Positions 15,535 through 24,193 of a stretch of DNA of 64,000 nt are shown in pieces (the first letter of the stretch is position 1; the number at the start of each line of letters is the position of its first letter). Where the stretch lies: positions 62,001 through 126,000 of the forward strand of contig JAKQPS010000176.1 of the NCBI GenBank assembly GCA_029564595.1, given 5' to 3'. The position numbers were made by a program, and so were the translations under genes. The stretch comes from a bacterium. GTDB lineage: Bacteria; UBP15; UBA6099. The notes under the pieces were generated by a model. The model was not told the origin of the DNA. It saw only the letters and a program-made list of their open reading frames with translations, and did no database searches.

Positions 15535-16554
15535 ATGCCTGAATTCAGACAGAACAGGATAACCGGCGAGTGGGTGATAATCGCGTCCGAGCGGGCGAGC
15601 CGTCCGGAGGACTTTCATCGCGACACCTCCAAGCCGAAACCGCCGACGCACAACCCGGCCTGCCCGTTCTGTCCGGGCAACGAGAGGATGACTCCGACCG
15701 AGATTATCGCCGACAGGCCGCCCGACACCGCGCCGGACTCAGAAGGCTGGAACGTCCGCGTGGTCCCCAACAAGTACCCCGCGCTCGACCCGTCAAGCGA
15801 GGTGGACTGGTTCGAGGAAGCAAATCTCTTCAACGGCATAGCCGGGTTCGGCGTGCATGACGTTTTCATAGACACTCCCCGGCACGACCTCACCATTGCG
15901 ACAATGAGCCGCCGCGCGGTCGAAAAGCTGTTCTTCGTCTATCGCGCGCGCTACAACCAGCTCGAAAAAAACGACAAGATTCTGATGATAAACATCTTCA
16001 GAAACTACGGGGTGAAAGCCGGCGCTTCGCTCGAACACCCTCACTCTCAGGTTCTCGCCACTCCGATAATTCCCACCCGGACGCAGATTCGGCTGAACGT
16101 GGCGAAGGAATACTACGACATTCACAAAAGGTGCATCGTGTGCGACACGATAGAGGCGACGCTGAAAGCGAAGGAGCGCGTCGTGCTGGAGACGGAGCGC
16201 TTTATAGTGTTCGAGCCGTTTGCGTCTCAAAGCCCGTTTGAGACGTGGGTCGCGCCGAAGCGCCATTGCGCGTCTTTCGGGGAGGCGCTCGACGCCGAAA
16301 TCGTCGAACTCGCCCAGATTATGCGGGATATCCTTCACCGCATCTACGTCGGCCTCGGCGACCCCGACTACAACTATTTCATTCAGGCCAATCCCGCGCG
16401 GACGAAACACCGCGACAAATATCACTGGTTCGTTCAGATAATGCCCCGCGTCGTTCCCTCCGTCGGGTTCGAGCTTTCGTCCGGCATTTATATCTGCACG
16501 TCGAAGCCGGAAGACACGGCGAGATTTCTCAGAAGCATTTCTCCCCCAAGATAA
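15535..16554 (+). CDS. galT: galactose-1-phosphate uridylyltransferase
   Basis: A 339-residue HIT-superfamily enzyme that exchanges UMP between UDP-glucose and galactose-1-phosphate in the Leloir pathway. It starts with the family's FRQNRITGEWVIIA. Zinc-type cysteine pairs are CPFC (43-46) and CIVC (200-203). The nucleophile is the second His of H168-P-H170-S-Q172 within SLEHPHSQVLATP. The C-terminal half repeats the fold and carries KHRDKYHWFVQIMPR. The length is normal. No galK or galE is next to it, though a GHMP kinase of unsure substrate is encoded at 41542. The gene follows lemA closely and is probably co-transcribed with it. Confidence 0.9.
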   Translation: MPEFRQNRITGEWVIIASERASRPEDFHRDTSKPKPPTHNPACPFCPGNERMTPTEIIADRPPDTAPDSEGWNVRVVPNKYPALDPSSEVDWFEEANLFNGIAGFGVHDVFIDTPRHDLTIATMSRRAVEKLFFVYRARYNQLEKNDKILMINIFRNYGVKAGASLEHPHSQVLATPIIPTRTQIRLNVAKEYYDIHKRCIVCDTIEATLKAKERVVLETERFIVFEPFASQSPFETWVAPKRHCASFGEALDAEIVELAQIMRDILHRIYVGLGDPDYNYFIQANPARTKHRDKYHWFVQIMPRVVPSVGFELSSGIYICTSKPEDTARFLRSISPPR

Positions 16555-16604
16555 ACATTCCGGACGCGCGTCTTACGAAGCCGAACCGGTTGTCCGATGC
16601 GATT

Positions 16605-16633
16605 TTGACAAAGGCGTCGGGCGGCGTTAACAT
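16605..16633 (+). promoter_or_regulatory. promoter of RNase P RNA
   Basis: A perfect TTGACA (16605-16610), a 17-base spacer and TAACAT (16628-16633, four of six) place the transcription start near 16640. That agrees with the 5' end of the P1 helix at 16642. Confidence 0.6.
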
Positions 16634-16641
16634 TTATTAAA

Positions 16642-17087
16642 GCGAAGCAGGACGGACGGCCGCGGGCAGAGATGCCTGAGGAAAGTCGGGACACCGCAGG
16701 GCAGGGCGCCGGCTAACAGCCGGGGGGGGCGACCCCACGGAAAGTGCAACAGAAAGTATACCGCCGATGGCCGGACGGCGAGAGCCGAAAGGCACAGGCA
16801 AGGGTGAAAAGGCGCGGTAAGAGCGCACCGGCGTCGTGGCGACACGGCGGCCCGGCAAACCCCGCCCGGTGCAAGGACAAGCAGGGGCTGACAGGTTGCC
16901 CGCCTAGGCGGGGATTCTGAACTCGATCCCCGCGCGAAGCGCTTCGAGCGCGTCGCAGCCCCGGGTAGTCCGCACGAGACGCGCGGCAACGCGCGCCCCA
17001 GATAAATGGCCGTCACGGTCCGCGCAATCCTCCTTCGCGGAGGCGAGCGCGGGCTTGGACAGAATCCCGCTTACAGTCCTGCTTCGC
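16642..17087 (+). ncRNA. rnpB: RNase P RNA, bacterial class A
   Basis: The catalytic RNA of ribonuclease P, which cuts the 5' leader from pre-tRNAs. The conserved core blocks occur in order: GAGGAAAGTCGGGAC, ACAGAAAGTATACCGCC, GGTAAGAGCGCACCGGCG, AGATAAATGGCCGTC and ACAGAATCCCGCTTA. The ends pair to form a 12-base P1 helix, GCGAAGCAGGAC (16642-16653) with GTCCTGCTTCGC (17076-17087), which sets the limits at about 446 bases. The layout is that of the ancestral class A type. A promoter lies immediately upstream and a terminator directly downstream. Confidence 0.96.
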
Positions 17088-17094
17088 GCAAATT

Positions 17095-17133
17095 GAGAGC
17101 CTCCGCTCGAGGGCGGAGGCTCTCTCCTTTTTT
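17095..17133 (+). terminator. rho-independent terminator of rnpB
   Basis: A perfect 12-base stem, GAGAGCCTCCGC with GCGGAGGCTCTC (17095-17106 and 17113-17124), a six-base loop, and then a run of six T (17128-17133), placed eight bases after the RNA. Confidence 0.93.
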
Positions 17134-17227
17134 GGAGCCTCGGCGCCCGCTCTCTTCAGGCGGGTTGACTTTGCGGCTCTTTAATTTTATTGTGATTGCA
17201 TAATATGTTCGCGGAGGAATACATCTG

Positions 17228-17950
17228 ATGAGATTATTGACGGCGCTGACGGTTATGTGCGTTGCGGCAGCCGGATTTCTGTCAGGGGTTTCGGCCCCGG
17301 TTTCGGCGGAGCCTTGTCCGGCGTTCGTGGCGGGCGTGGTGGGCGACGTCCAGTTCAGGGAGGCGGATGAAAACGATTGGGAGCCGGTCGAACTGGACAT
17401 GTGCCTTTATGTGGGCGATCAGATAAGGACGATGAAGGACAGCCTCGCGGCGCTCAAGATGGAAGAGAATGTGGAGGTCAGGGTAAACGCGTTTTCTGTG
17501 TTCAAGGTCGGAAGCTTAGACAAAGACAAAAAGAGGCCGAACCAGCTCGACATGAAAAAGGGCGAGGCATGGGCGAAAGTAAGCAAGATCGAAAACAAGG
17601 AAACGGCTTTCGAAATCAGGACTCCCACCGCGCAGGCGGGTGTGCGGGGAACTGAGTTCAACGTCGAAGTGGACGAAGAAGGCGGCACTAAAGTCAACGT
17701 GCTTGAAGGCGCGGTCCGCATATTCAACGAACTGGGCGAAGTCCTCGCCGAAGCGGGCATGTTCACCGAAGTCCTCAAGGGAAAAATCCCTCTCGACCCC
17801 GCTGAATTCGACATTGAGGCGTTCAAGGGCAAGCTCGACGCGTGGAAAGGACAAATCTCCATCGGCGAAGTGAAGGAAGCGATGAAACAGAAGATCGAGG
17901 AGAAAAAGGACGAAGTCAAGAACAACGTGAAAGGGAAATTCAAATTCTGA
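17228..17950 (+). CDS. exported FecR-domain protein
   Basis: A 240-residue secreted or periplasmic protein. The signal peptide (residues 1-27) ends at VSAEP. Residues 30-170 form a FecR domain: GVVGDVQFRE, LYVGDQIRTMKDSLAALKM, VRVNAFSVFKV, KKGEAWAKVSK and the conserved TPTAQAGVRGTEFNVEV with VNVLEGAVRIF. In this family without a sigma-factor partner the domain is thought to bind peptidoglycan or other envelope glycans. The C-terminal 40 residues are a charged Lys/Glu helix. GGAGGA upstream supports ATG 17228. No sigma factor or TonB receptor is encoded near, so classical iron-dicitrate signalling is unlikely. Confidence 0.85.
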   Translation: MRLLTALTVMCVAAAGFLSGVSAPVSAEPCPAFVAGVVGDVQFREADENDWEPVELDMCLYVGDQIRTMKDSLAALKMEENVEVRVNAFSVFKVGSLDKDKKRPNQLDMKKGEAWAKVSKIENKETAFEIRTPTAQAGVRGTEFNVEVDEEGGTKVNVLEGAVRIFNELGEVLAEAGMFTEVLKGKIPLDPAEFDIEAFKGKLDAWKGQISIGEVKEAMKQKIEEKKDEVKNNVKGKFKF

Positions 17951-18042
17951 CGCCGACCGGGAACAATGGCGCGCCGGCGCTGGTTTGATGGTAGACGACA
18001 ATGTCCGCTCCGAGAGGCGGGCGCGAAGAAAGGCGGAAAGCT

Positions 18043-18324
18043 ATGGGAGCCACGAAAGTTGATGGAAACGACAAAGGAAAAGTCAGAATTTTCACGTTGA
18101 GCACGTGCATCTGGTGCAAGAAGACGAAAGAGTTTTTAGCGCAGAACAACGTGGCGTACGAGTACATCGATATGGACAAGTTGGACGCGGATGAGAAGGA
18201 CGCGGCGCTGGTCGAGCTTAAAAAATGGAACGAGAAATGTTCGATGCCTACAGTTGTCGTGAACGACAGCGTCTGCATAGTCGGGTTCAAGGAACAGGAG
18301 ATACGGGAGGCGTTGTCTCTATGA
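18043..18324 (+). CDS. glutaredoxin family protein
   Basis: A 93-residue thioredoxin-fold protein. The redox motif is CIWC (residues 22-25) after strand KVRIFTLST, and the cis-proline loop SMPTVVV and the GF motif in IVGFKEQEI complete the glutaredoxin/NrdH-like pattern. A CxxC with W is unusual compared with CPYC, but this pattern fits the glutaredoxin-like partners of ferredoxin-dependent reductases in anaerobes. Its stop overlaps the start of the FTR-rubredoxin gene by four bases (ATGA), so it is probably the substrate or partner of that reductase. ATG 18043 has AAAGG upstream; an upstream in-frame ATG at 18001 is possible. Confidence 0.88.
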   Translation: MGATKVDGNDKGKVRIFTLSTCIWCKKTKEFLAQNNVAYEYIDMDKLDADEKDAALVELKKWNEKCSMPTVVVNDSVCIVGFKEQEIREALSL

Positions 18325-18878
18325 GCGGCGCGGGGACGGAAGGCGACAGGGAGCGGCGGGTCGAGGCGAAATACGAGAAGCTGAAAAAAGAGGCGGCGGC
18401 GGGCGGATACTTCCTGAATCCCGACGAGCCGTTCGCCAAGGACTTGGCCGAGAGTCTGCTGGTGAACGAGGAAAGATACGGATACGCGGCCTGCCCCTGC
18501 CGGTTGTCCGGCGGCAGGCGGGAGTTGGACCTAGACATAATATGCCCCTGCGACTACAGGGACGCCGATGTTGAAGAACATGGAGCGTGTTACTGCGCGC
18601 TTTATGTGTCCGGCGAGGTGGCAAGAGGCGAAAGAGAAGTAGCGCCTGTGCCGGAGAGAAGGCCGGACGCGCTGATAGAGGCGGCCGCCAAGGGCGGGCT
18701 GCCTGTTGCCGCGTCGCAACCGGCGGAGCGCGCGCCGTCCCAAGGGGCCGCTTTCGGCGGCTCGTCCGCCATTCCTGTCTGGCGCTGCAAAGTGTGCGGC
18801 TACCTCTGCGCCCGCGACAACCCTCCCGGCGTTTGCCCCATCTGCAAAGTAACCAAAGACAGATTCGAAAGATTTTAG
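18321..18878 (+). CDS. ferredoxin:thioredoxin reductase catalytic domain fused to a rubredoxin-like domain
   Basis: A 185-residue fusion. The first 100 residues match the catalytic (beta) chain of ferredoxin:thioredoxin reductase. The cysteines that hold the 4Fe-4S cluster and active-site disulfide are C58-P-C60, C75-P-C77 and C90-Y-C92. The family usually has CHC in the third place and spacings of 16 and 8; here it is CYC with 14 and 12. After a linker, residues about 150-185 form a rubredoxin-type zinc or iron site (RCKVCGYL and CPICKV). It should take electrons from ferredoxin, or through the rubredoxin part, and reduce the disulfide of the glutaredoxin encoded just upstream, whose gene overlaps it. 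Confidence 0.88.
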   Translation: MSGAGTEGDRERRVEAKYEKLKKEAAAGGYFLNPDEPFAKDLAESLLVNEERYGYAACPCRLSGGRRELDLDIICPCDYRDADVEEHGACYCALYVSGEVARGEREVAPVPERRPDALIEAAAKGGLPVAASQPAERAPSQGAAFGGSSAIPVWRCKVCGYLCARDNPPGVCPICKVTKDRFERF

Positions 18879-19106
18879 TGAAAGACAATAAAGGGGAAAC
18901 TTTTTCAAGAGTTTTTCCTTTCTTTTTTTCATCTTTTCCCCCATTTCTTTCCTCTCGTTTGCAAGTTCGGCATGTCATCATATTCACCGCGCGAAAGTTG
19001 TGTGCTATGCTTTCATCTTGCGCGGGAAGAACAGCGGCCCCGCGCCCCTCGCGGGCGGCGGGCGGGGAGATGTCTAATCCATGCATCGGAAAAGGAACGT
19101 AAAAAC

Positions 19107-22100
19107 ATGAACGGCGGCGTAAGAGTCAAAGATAAATTCAGGAGCGCATACACGCCCGAACAGTGGCTCGGCGTTCAGATCGAGGCGATGGGAGAGGAGC
19201 GGTTTTATGACAAAACTCCTATTTCCGGTTGGCAGATAAGAACGGCCATTTACAACAGGCCCGGAGACTACAAGTGGATAGACGGGAAATGGCGCTCGTA
19301 CTCGCCGGGAGAAATTTGGGGAGGGGCCGGATTAACCGCTTTTTTCAGATGCGGGTTCCGCGTCCCGAAATCGTGGAGCGGCGCTCGCGTCATGCTGCGG
19401 CTGAAACCCGGCGGAGAAGGATTGCTGAAACTCAACGGCGCGCCTCTGGCCGGATTGGACATAAACCATGACACGGTGTACGCGACGGAGCGGGCGCGGG
19501 CCGGAGACCTGCTCAAACTTGAGATCGAACAGAACTCCACAGAGATGGAAATCGCCGGGTTCGAGCATAAATTCGAGCTTTGCGAGGCCGTCCTTCTGGA
19601 CAGGGAAGTCGAGGACGCGTATATCGATTTCAAATGCGCCTACGCCACGCTCTTGTCTGAATATTCGGCTGCGGACTTGAAGGCTTTTCTGTTCAAGGAA
19701 ATCAGCGCGGCGATGGCTCTCGCGGACTTTCACGCGGCGGACAGGGGAGCGTTCAGGGAATCGCTGTCGGCGGCGCGCGCCGCGCTGCGAAAAGCCGTTA
19801 TTGATTCGGGCGCGTTTCCCGGCGCGGGCAGCCTCGGCATGGTCGGCCACAGCCACATCGACCTCGTTTATCAGTGGAGCTACAAGGAGTTCCTGCGCAA
19901 GATAGGCCGCACCCATTCCACCGCTCTCAACATGACCCGCGAGTTCCCTGACTACATCTTCAGCCAGAGCCAGATGAAGCTTTACGAAGACCTTAAAACT
20001 TTATACCCGGAAATTTACGACGGAATAAAACGGCGCGTCCGGGAAGGCGCGTGGGAAGTTTTGGGCGGGATGTGGGTGGAGCCTGACTGCAACCTGATAT
20101 CGGGCGAGTCGCTGATCCGCCAATTCCTTCACGGGCGCGCGTTCGCTGCCTCCGAGTTCGGCGCGGAATCCCCGATATGCTGGCTTCCGGACGTGTTCGG
20201 CAATTCTTGGATCATGCCCCAGATACTTCTGGGTTGCGGCGTCCGTTTCTTCATCACAAACAAACCGGTGACATGGAACGACACAAACGAGTTTCCGCAC
20301 AACACTTTCTGGTGGGAAGGGCCGGACGGCTCGCGAGTTTTCGCGCATCTGCCCTCCACCCACTTCGGCGCGGTGGTCGAGCCTGACACCCTGATGAAGA
20401 ACTGGAAGGAATACAAGCAGCAGGCGCATTGCGGAATAGCAATGTACAACTACGGCAAAGGCGACGGGCGCGGCGGCCCGATGAGGGACGATGTTCTCGC
20501 CGGACGCAGGTTCTCCGAGTTCCCCGGAGTCCCACGCTCCGTTTTCTCCACCGCCGAGGACGTTTTAAAGAGAATGGAGGCTGCCGCCGGAGACCTGCCC
20601 GTCTGGAAGGATGAAATATATCTTGAAACCCACAGGGGCACATACACCACGCAGGCGATACTGAAAAAGTTCAACAGGAAAAACGAGATAAACTTCTGCG
20701 TCGCGGAAGCGATGTCGTGCGCTGCGGCGCTTGCCGGCTGCGGCGGCCCGAAAGCGGATCTGAACGATGGATGGAAGATCGTTCTTAAAAACCAATTCCA
20801 CGACATACTTCCGGGGTCCCACGTGACGGAAGCGCGGGAAGAGGCGGTAGAGGAATGCGCTCAGGCCGCCGCCATCTGCCGCGCCGCTTTCGACAAAGCG
20901 GCGTCGGCGATAGCCTCGAAAATCGAGCCGCCGTCGCCTTCCGCGCCCGCTGCGGCGGTCTTCAACTGCAGACCGTGGGAACGCGCCGATTCCGTGGAAA
21001 TCGAGTTCGCCGCGCGGATGAAAAAATTCTCCGTCCTAGACTCTGAAGGCGTGGAAGTCCCCTTCCAAGTCCTTTCGCGCGGAAAAGACAAAACGCGGGT
21101 TCTAATATGCGCGCGCGGGCTGCCGCCGATGGGATACGCAACGTTCACGCTCTCCCCGGAACCGGGCGATGAGCCGACTTCCCCGTTCAGCTTCGACGGC
21201 CGCTCCGCCTCCAATTCTTTCTTCAAAATCACGTTCGCGGACGACGGCTCTCTCGACAGCGTTTTCGACATTCTGAACGGCCGCGAGGCGCTCGCCCCCG
21301 GCGGCGGCAACCGGTTCAGGATTTTTCAGGACACGCCCGGACGCTATGCGGCTTGGGATATCGTGCCGATGTACAAAGACCTCGAAATGGCTATGCCCGG
21401 CGCGGAGAGTTCAGAGGTCGAGGAGTCCGGCCCCGTCCGCATGGTTATCCGCCAGACGCGCTCTTTTTATCGCTCAAAACTCACTCAGAGAATTATCCTT
21501 CATAGGGACATTCCAAGAATCGACTTCGAGACGGAGATCGACTGGCGCGAAAGAGACAGGCTGCTGAAGGTCGAGTTCCCCGCGGCGGTCAACGCCATGC
21601 GCGCCACTTACGACCTTTCCTGCGGCCACATCGAAAGGCCGACCCACTACAACACTTCTTGGGACCGCGCGAAGTTCGAGGTCTGCGGTCACCAGTGGGC
21701 GGACATCTCGGAAGGAGACTACGGGGTCAGCCTGCTCAACGACTGCAAGTACGGGCATGACATATTCGGAAACGTCATAAGGCTTACGCTGCTTAAAGGC
21801 GCGCAGTCGCCGGACCCGACATCAGACTTGGGCAAGCACGAGTTCACATACAGTCTGTATCCGCACGCGGGCGGATGGCGGGAGGCGGAAACGCCCCGGC
21901 GCGCTTGGGAACTGAACGATCCGGCGACTGCGGTCGCTCTCGGCGGCGCGGCGGCGGCGCGGCGCTCGCGCGGACCCGCCCTGCCCCATCAGGCTTCTTT
22001 CCTGTCCATCGACCGCTCTCATGTCATGCTCATGGCTTTCAAAGCGGCGGAGGACGGCGACGGGTATATCGCCCGCTTCTGTGAAATCGAGAACAGGCGC

Positions 22101-22256
22101 GGAAAAACCAAAGTGGAATTCTTCCGGCCTGTCCGGCGCGCCGTCGAATGCGATTTGATGGAAAACAAAACAGGCCCGGCGACAGTATCGCGCGGCGCCC
22201 TCTCTTTCGATATCGCGCCGTTCAAAATCAAAACGTTCAGGCTGTTTTTCGCCTGA
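19107..22256 (+). CDS. alpha-mannosidase, GH38 family
   Basis: A 1049-residue glycoside hydrolase of family 38, which hydrolyses terminal alpha-mannose with retention. The zinc-binding and active-site motifs are VGHSHIDLVYQW (residues about 250-262) and the nucleophile Asp in CWLPDVFGNS. WEVLGGMWVEPDCN and WWEGPDGSRVFAHLP also belong to the catalytic barrel. The middle helical domain (LKNQFHDILPGSHV) and the C-terminal beta-sandwiches are present, so the protein is full length. There is no signal peptide from ATG 19107, so it is probably cytoplasmic and acts on imported oligosaccharides. AAGGA lies upstream; a longer frame from 18972 adds Arg-rich sequence unlike the family. Confidence 0.92.
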   Translation: MNGGVRVKDKFRSAYTPEQWLGVQIEAMGEERFYDKTPISGWQIRTAIYNRPGDYKWIDGKWRSYSPGEIWGGAGLTAFFRCGFRVPKSWSGARVMLRLKPGGEGLLKLNGAPLAGLDINHDTVYATERARAGDLLKLEIEQNSTEMEIAGFEHKFELCEAVLLDREVEDAYIDFKCAYATLLSEYSAADLKAFLFKEISAAMALADFHAADRGAFRESLSAARAALRKAVIDSGAFPGAGSLGMVGHSHIDLVYQWSYKEFLRKIGRTHSTALNMTREFPDYIFSQSQMKLYEDLKTLYPEIYDGIKRRVREGAWEVLGGMWVEPDCNLISGESLIRQFLHGRAFAASEFGAESPICWLPDVFGNSWIMPQILLGCGVRFFITNKPVTWNDTNEFPHNTFWWEGPDGSRVFAHLPSTHFGAVVEPDTLMKNWKEYKQQAHCGIAMYNYGKGDGRGGPMRDDVLAGRRFSEFPGVPRSVFSTAEDVLKRMEAAAGDLPVWKDEIYLETHRGTYTTQAILKKFNRKNEINFCVAEAMSCAAALAGCGGPKADLNDGWKIVLKNQFHDILPGSHVTEAREEAVEECAQAAAICRAAFDKAASAIASKIEPPSPSAPAAAVFNCRPWERADSVEIEFAARMKKFSVLDSEGVEVPFQVLSRGKDKTRVLICARGLPPMGYATFTLSPEPGDEPTSPFSFDGRSASNSFFKITFADDGSLDSVFDILNGREALAPGGGNRFRIFQDTPGRYAAWDIVPMYKDLEMAMPGAESSEVEESGPVRMVIRQTRSFYRSKLTQRIILHRDIPRIDFETEIDWRERDRLLKVEFPAAVNAMRATYDLSCGHIERPTHYNTSWDRAKFEVCGHQWADISEGDYGVSLLNDCKYGHDIFGNVIRLTLLKGAQSPDPTSDLGKHEFTYSLYPHAGGWREAETPRRAWELNDPATAVALGGAAAARRSRGPALPHQASFLSIDRSHVMLMAFKAAEDGDGYIARFCEIENRRGKTKVEFFRPVRRAVECDLMENKTGPATVSRGALSFDIAPFKIKTFRLFFA

Positions 22257-22369
22257 CCCGCGAAGGTTGAGCATAGAAACAACGCGCTCTGAATTGACAA
22301 CGGCAGATGGACGGAGATAGACTAAATTTTATCAGAACCACAACCCGGTCGCGGGCTTAGGAGGTTGCG

Positions 22370-22852
22370 ATGTCTTCGGAATCAAAAGCGACATATAACC
22401 AGAAACTACAGAGGGAGAGAGGCGCGGGCATCATTCAAACGCTCATCATCGTTCTAGTTCTTGGCGTAGCGGCGTTCTTTCTTTTCAATCCTGTGAAAAA
22501 TCGCGTCATTGCTCAAGCATGCAGGCAGAAGCTGTCTGTTATCAGAACTCTGCAAGAGAAGTTTTTCTCGACGAACGGCTACTACGCCGAGCATCCGGAC
22601 GACCTCAAGGCGATGAAAAACTATCCCGAACTTGAGCCTTCCTGCATCAGGACGGGACAGGAACTCGAATATTTCAGAGGCCCGCGAGACGACGTAAACT
22701 TTTGGGAGATCAGCATAACCATAACCGGAGAATGGGAAAACCAATGTTTTCTGACCGCAAACAGAAGCGGCGTGTTCGCCGAAGGCGTCTGCGCTTCTAA
22801 GAAAGACATGAAGAAAGCGGCCGAGGCTGAATCCCAGAGCGAAGGTTATTGA
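22370..22852 (+). CDS. pilin-like single-helix membrane protein
   Basis: A 160-residue protein with an N-terminal polar stretch, then RGAGIIQTLIIVLVLGVAAFFLF, a helix in the position and style of type IV pseudopilins. The canonical G|FTLIE cleavage site is not clear, because no Glu follows at position 5. After the helix comes a pilin-like layout: a long first helix (IAQACRQKLSVIRTLQEKF) and then NGYYAEHPDDLKAMKNYPE and a small beta domain with four Cys. The last 20 residues are polar. AGGAGG before ATG 22370 is strong. It is followed 13 bases later by a carboxypeptidase gene and the two are probably co-transcribed. The role is unknown. Confidence 0.55.
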   Translation: MSSESKATYNQKLQRERGAGIIQTLIIVLVLGVAAFFLFNPVKNRVIAQACRQKLSVIRTLQEKFFSTNGYYAEHPDDLKAMKNYPELEPSCIRTGQELEYFRGPRDDVNFWEISITITGEWENQCFLTANRSGVFAEGVCASKKDMKKAAEAESQSEGY

Positions 22853-22865
22853 GAGGAAAAACAAC

Positions 22866-23789
22866 TTGTTTATACGGGACACAGCTTACAAGACGCTGCG
22901 CGGGGTGGAGGCGGAAATTGACGCCTTGGCGGCGCGTTCGGGAGCGGAAATAGCGCTGCTTGGCGAATCGACCGAAGGCAGACCAATTCGCGCCCTCTGC
23001 TTTGGCGGCGGAGACTACCGCAAACCGGAGTTGCTTTATTATGCGCTCGAACACTCAATGGAATATATTGGCGCGGAGGCCGCTCTTGACGCCGCCCGGC
23101 GGCTGGCGGACGGCGAATGCTCCGCGTTTCTAGATAAGATGAATGTCTGGATCCTTCCCGTTCTGAATCCCGACGGCTATGCGAGAGTCGAGAAACAGCT
23201 TTCCAGCGGACTTGGCCTAGCCTTCGCGCGGAAAAATGCCTCCGGTGTAGACCTCAATAGGAACTTCCCCGTAGCCTTCTATCACTTCCCGGGTTCAGTC
23301 TTCGCGGGCAGCCCCCTGAAGTTTTCACCTCATTATCGTGGCCCCGAGCCTTGCTCCGAGCAGGAAACGCGCGTCTTCAGGGACTTCATTCTAGGCAGAA
23401 ATTTCAAAATCAGCTTGGCTTTTCATTGTTTCGGCGCAAGCATTCTGTACCCGTATTTTTACAAGAAGAGCAAATGCGGCGCGCACGACACATTAGCCGC
23501 TCTGGCAGGAAAGATGTCCTTCGCGCAGAGTTCGCCTTACTCAGTAAAGCCCGGCCATAAGCTCTATCTGACTAACGGAAGCTCCGCCGACTGGCTTTAC
23601 GACGAGCAGGGCATCCTTGCGATGGTTATGGAAATAGGAAAATTAGGCGTTAAAGCGGACAGGCCTGAATCTTGGATCAATCCATTCTTCTGGTTCAACC
23701 CCGTCGACCCCAGAGAGGAACTGGACAACATAGTCCCCGCAAGCCTCAAGCTTGTCGAGGAAACCGCGTCAAGATTCGGCGTCAACTAA
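22866..23789 (+). CDS. M14-family zinc carboxypeptidase
   Basis: A 307-residue metallopeptidase of family M14. The zinc ligands are H63 and E66 in EHSMEY (HxxE) and a later His in LAFHCFG. The arginine-type substrate pocket motif appears as GVDLNRNFP, and the general base Glu is in MVMEIGKLG. An EGRPIRAL strand precedes the first ligand, as in other M14 members. There is no signal peptide. The start is a TTG with GAGAGGA eight bases upstream. These enzymes trim C-terminal residues from peptides, or act on cell-wall peptides or amidated substrates; the exact subgroup is not clear. It follows the pilin-like gene. Confidence 0.85.
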   Translation: MFIRDTAYKTLRGVEAEIDALAARSGAEIALLGESTEGRPIRALCFGGGDYRKPELLYYALEHSMEYIGAEAALDAARRLADGECSAFLDKMNVWILPVLNPDGYARVEKQLSSGLGLAFARKNASGVDLNRNFPVAFYHFPGSVFAGSPLKFSPHYRGPEPCSEQETRVFRDFILGRNFKISLAFHCFGASILYPYFYKKSKCGAHDTLAALAGKMSFAQSSPYSVKPGHKLYLTNGSSADWLYDEQGILAMVMEIGKLGVKADRPESWINPFFWFNPVDPREELDNIVPASLKLVEETASRFGVN

Positions 23790-23848
23790 CCCGCATTTTT
23801 CGCCAGCGCGAACTGCCATACTCCCCTTTTTTTCACGAGACACAAACT

Positions 23849-24072
23849 AAACCCGATTCCGTCATTAGGATTCGGGAGCGATTATTCAGAGCTGATGAAA
23901 TGCGGAACACAAGGCGCATTTTTGCAGTAGGGGCGGGGTTGCCCCGCCCCAAACTATCGTGGTTATTGGGCGCGGAAACCGCGCCCCTACTGAACAAAAG
24001 AATGTGTCGCCAACGAAGCTGTTCGCTGCTATGAAAATCGCCCCGGTTCGTCGGCTCTATCGACGAATCCGG
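23849..24072. repeat. nested-hairpin intergenic repeat, copy B
   Basis: A full-length copy of the element described at 9519-9706. It starts CCCGATTCCGTCATTAGGA with its short partner GATTCGGG and has the GGGGCGGGG and GGGCGCGG hairpins in the middle. It ends with the GTTCGTCG/CGACGAA hairpin missing in copy A. It fills most of the 404-base gap between the M14 gene and the terminator. The small reverse frame inside it, with SAPNN and GRGNPAP-type residues, is a by-product and not a gene. Confidence 0.88.
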
Positions 24073-24136
24073 ACTGAAAACACTGTCTGAGTTCGATTTG
24101 CCGCCCGAAAAAAAACAACAGCGCGCCAAAGAAAAA

Positions 24137-24158
24137 GCCGCCTCGCGGCGGCTTTTTT
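24137..24158. terminator. bidirectional rho-independent terminator
   Basis: GCCGCC and GGCGGC form a stem with a TCGC loop, flanked by five A on the left and six T on the right, so it can act on both strands. It lies just past the stop of the dockerin-type gene (minus strand) and after the repeat that follows the M14 gene. Confidence 0.85.
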
Positions 24159-24193
24159 ATGCAAAATGTGTTTTTCTAAAAACCCTTAAACGA

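Noticed and set aside
16627-17016. Open frames over the RNase P RNA
   Set aside because: All conserved blocks and the P1 pairing of RNase P RNA are present, so coding is not needed.
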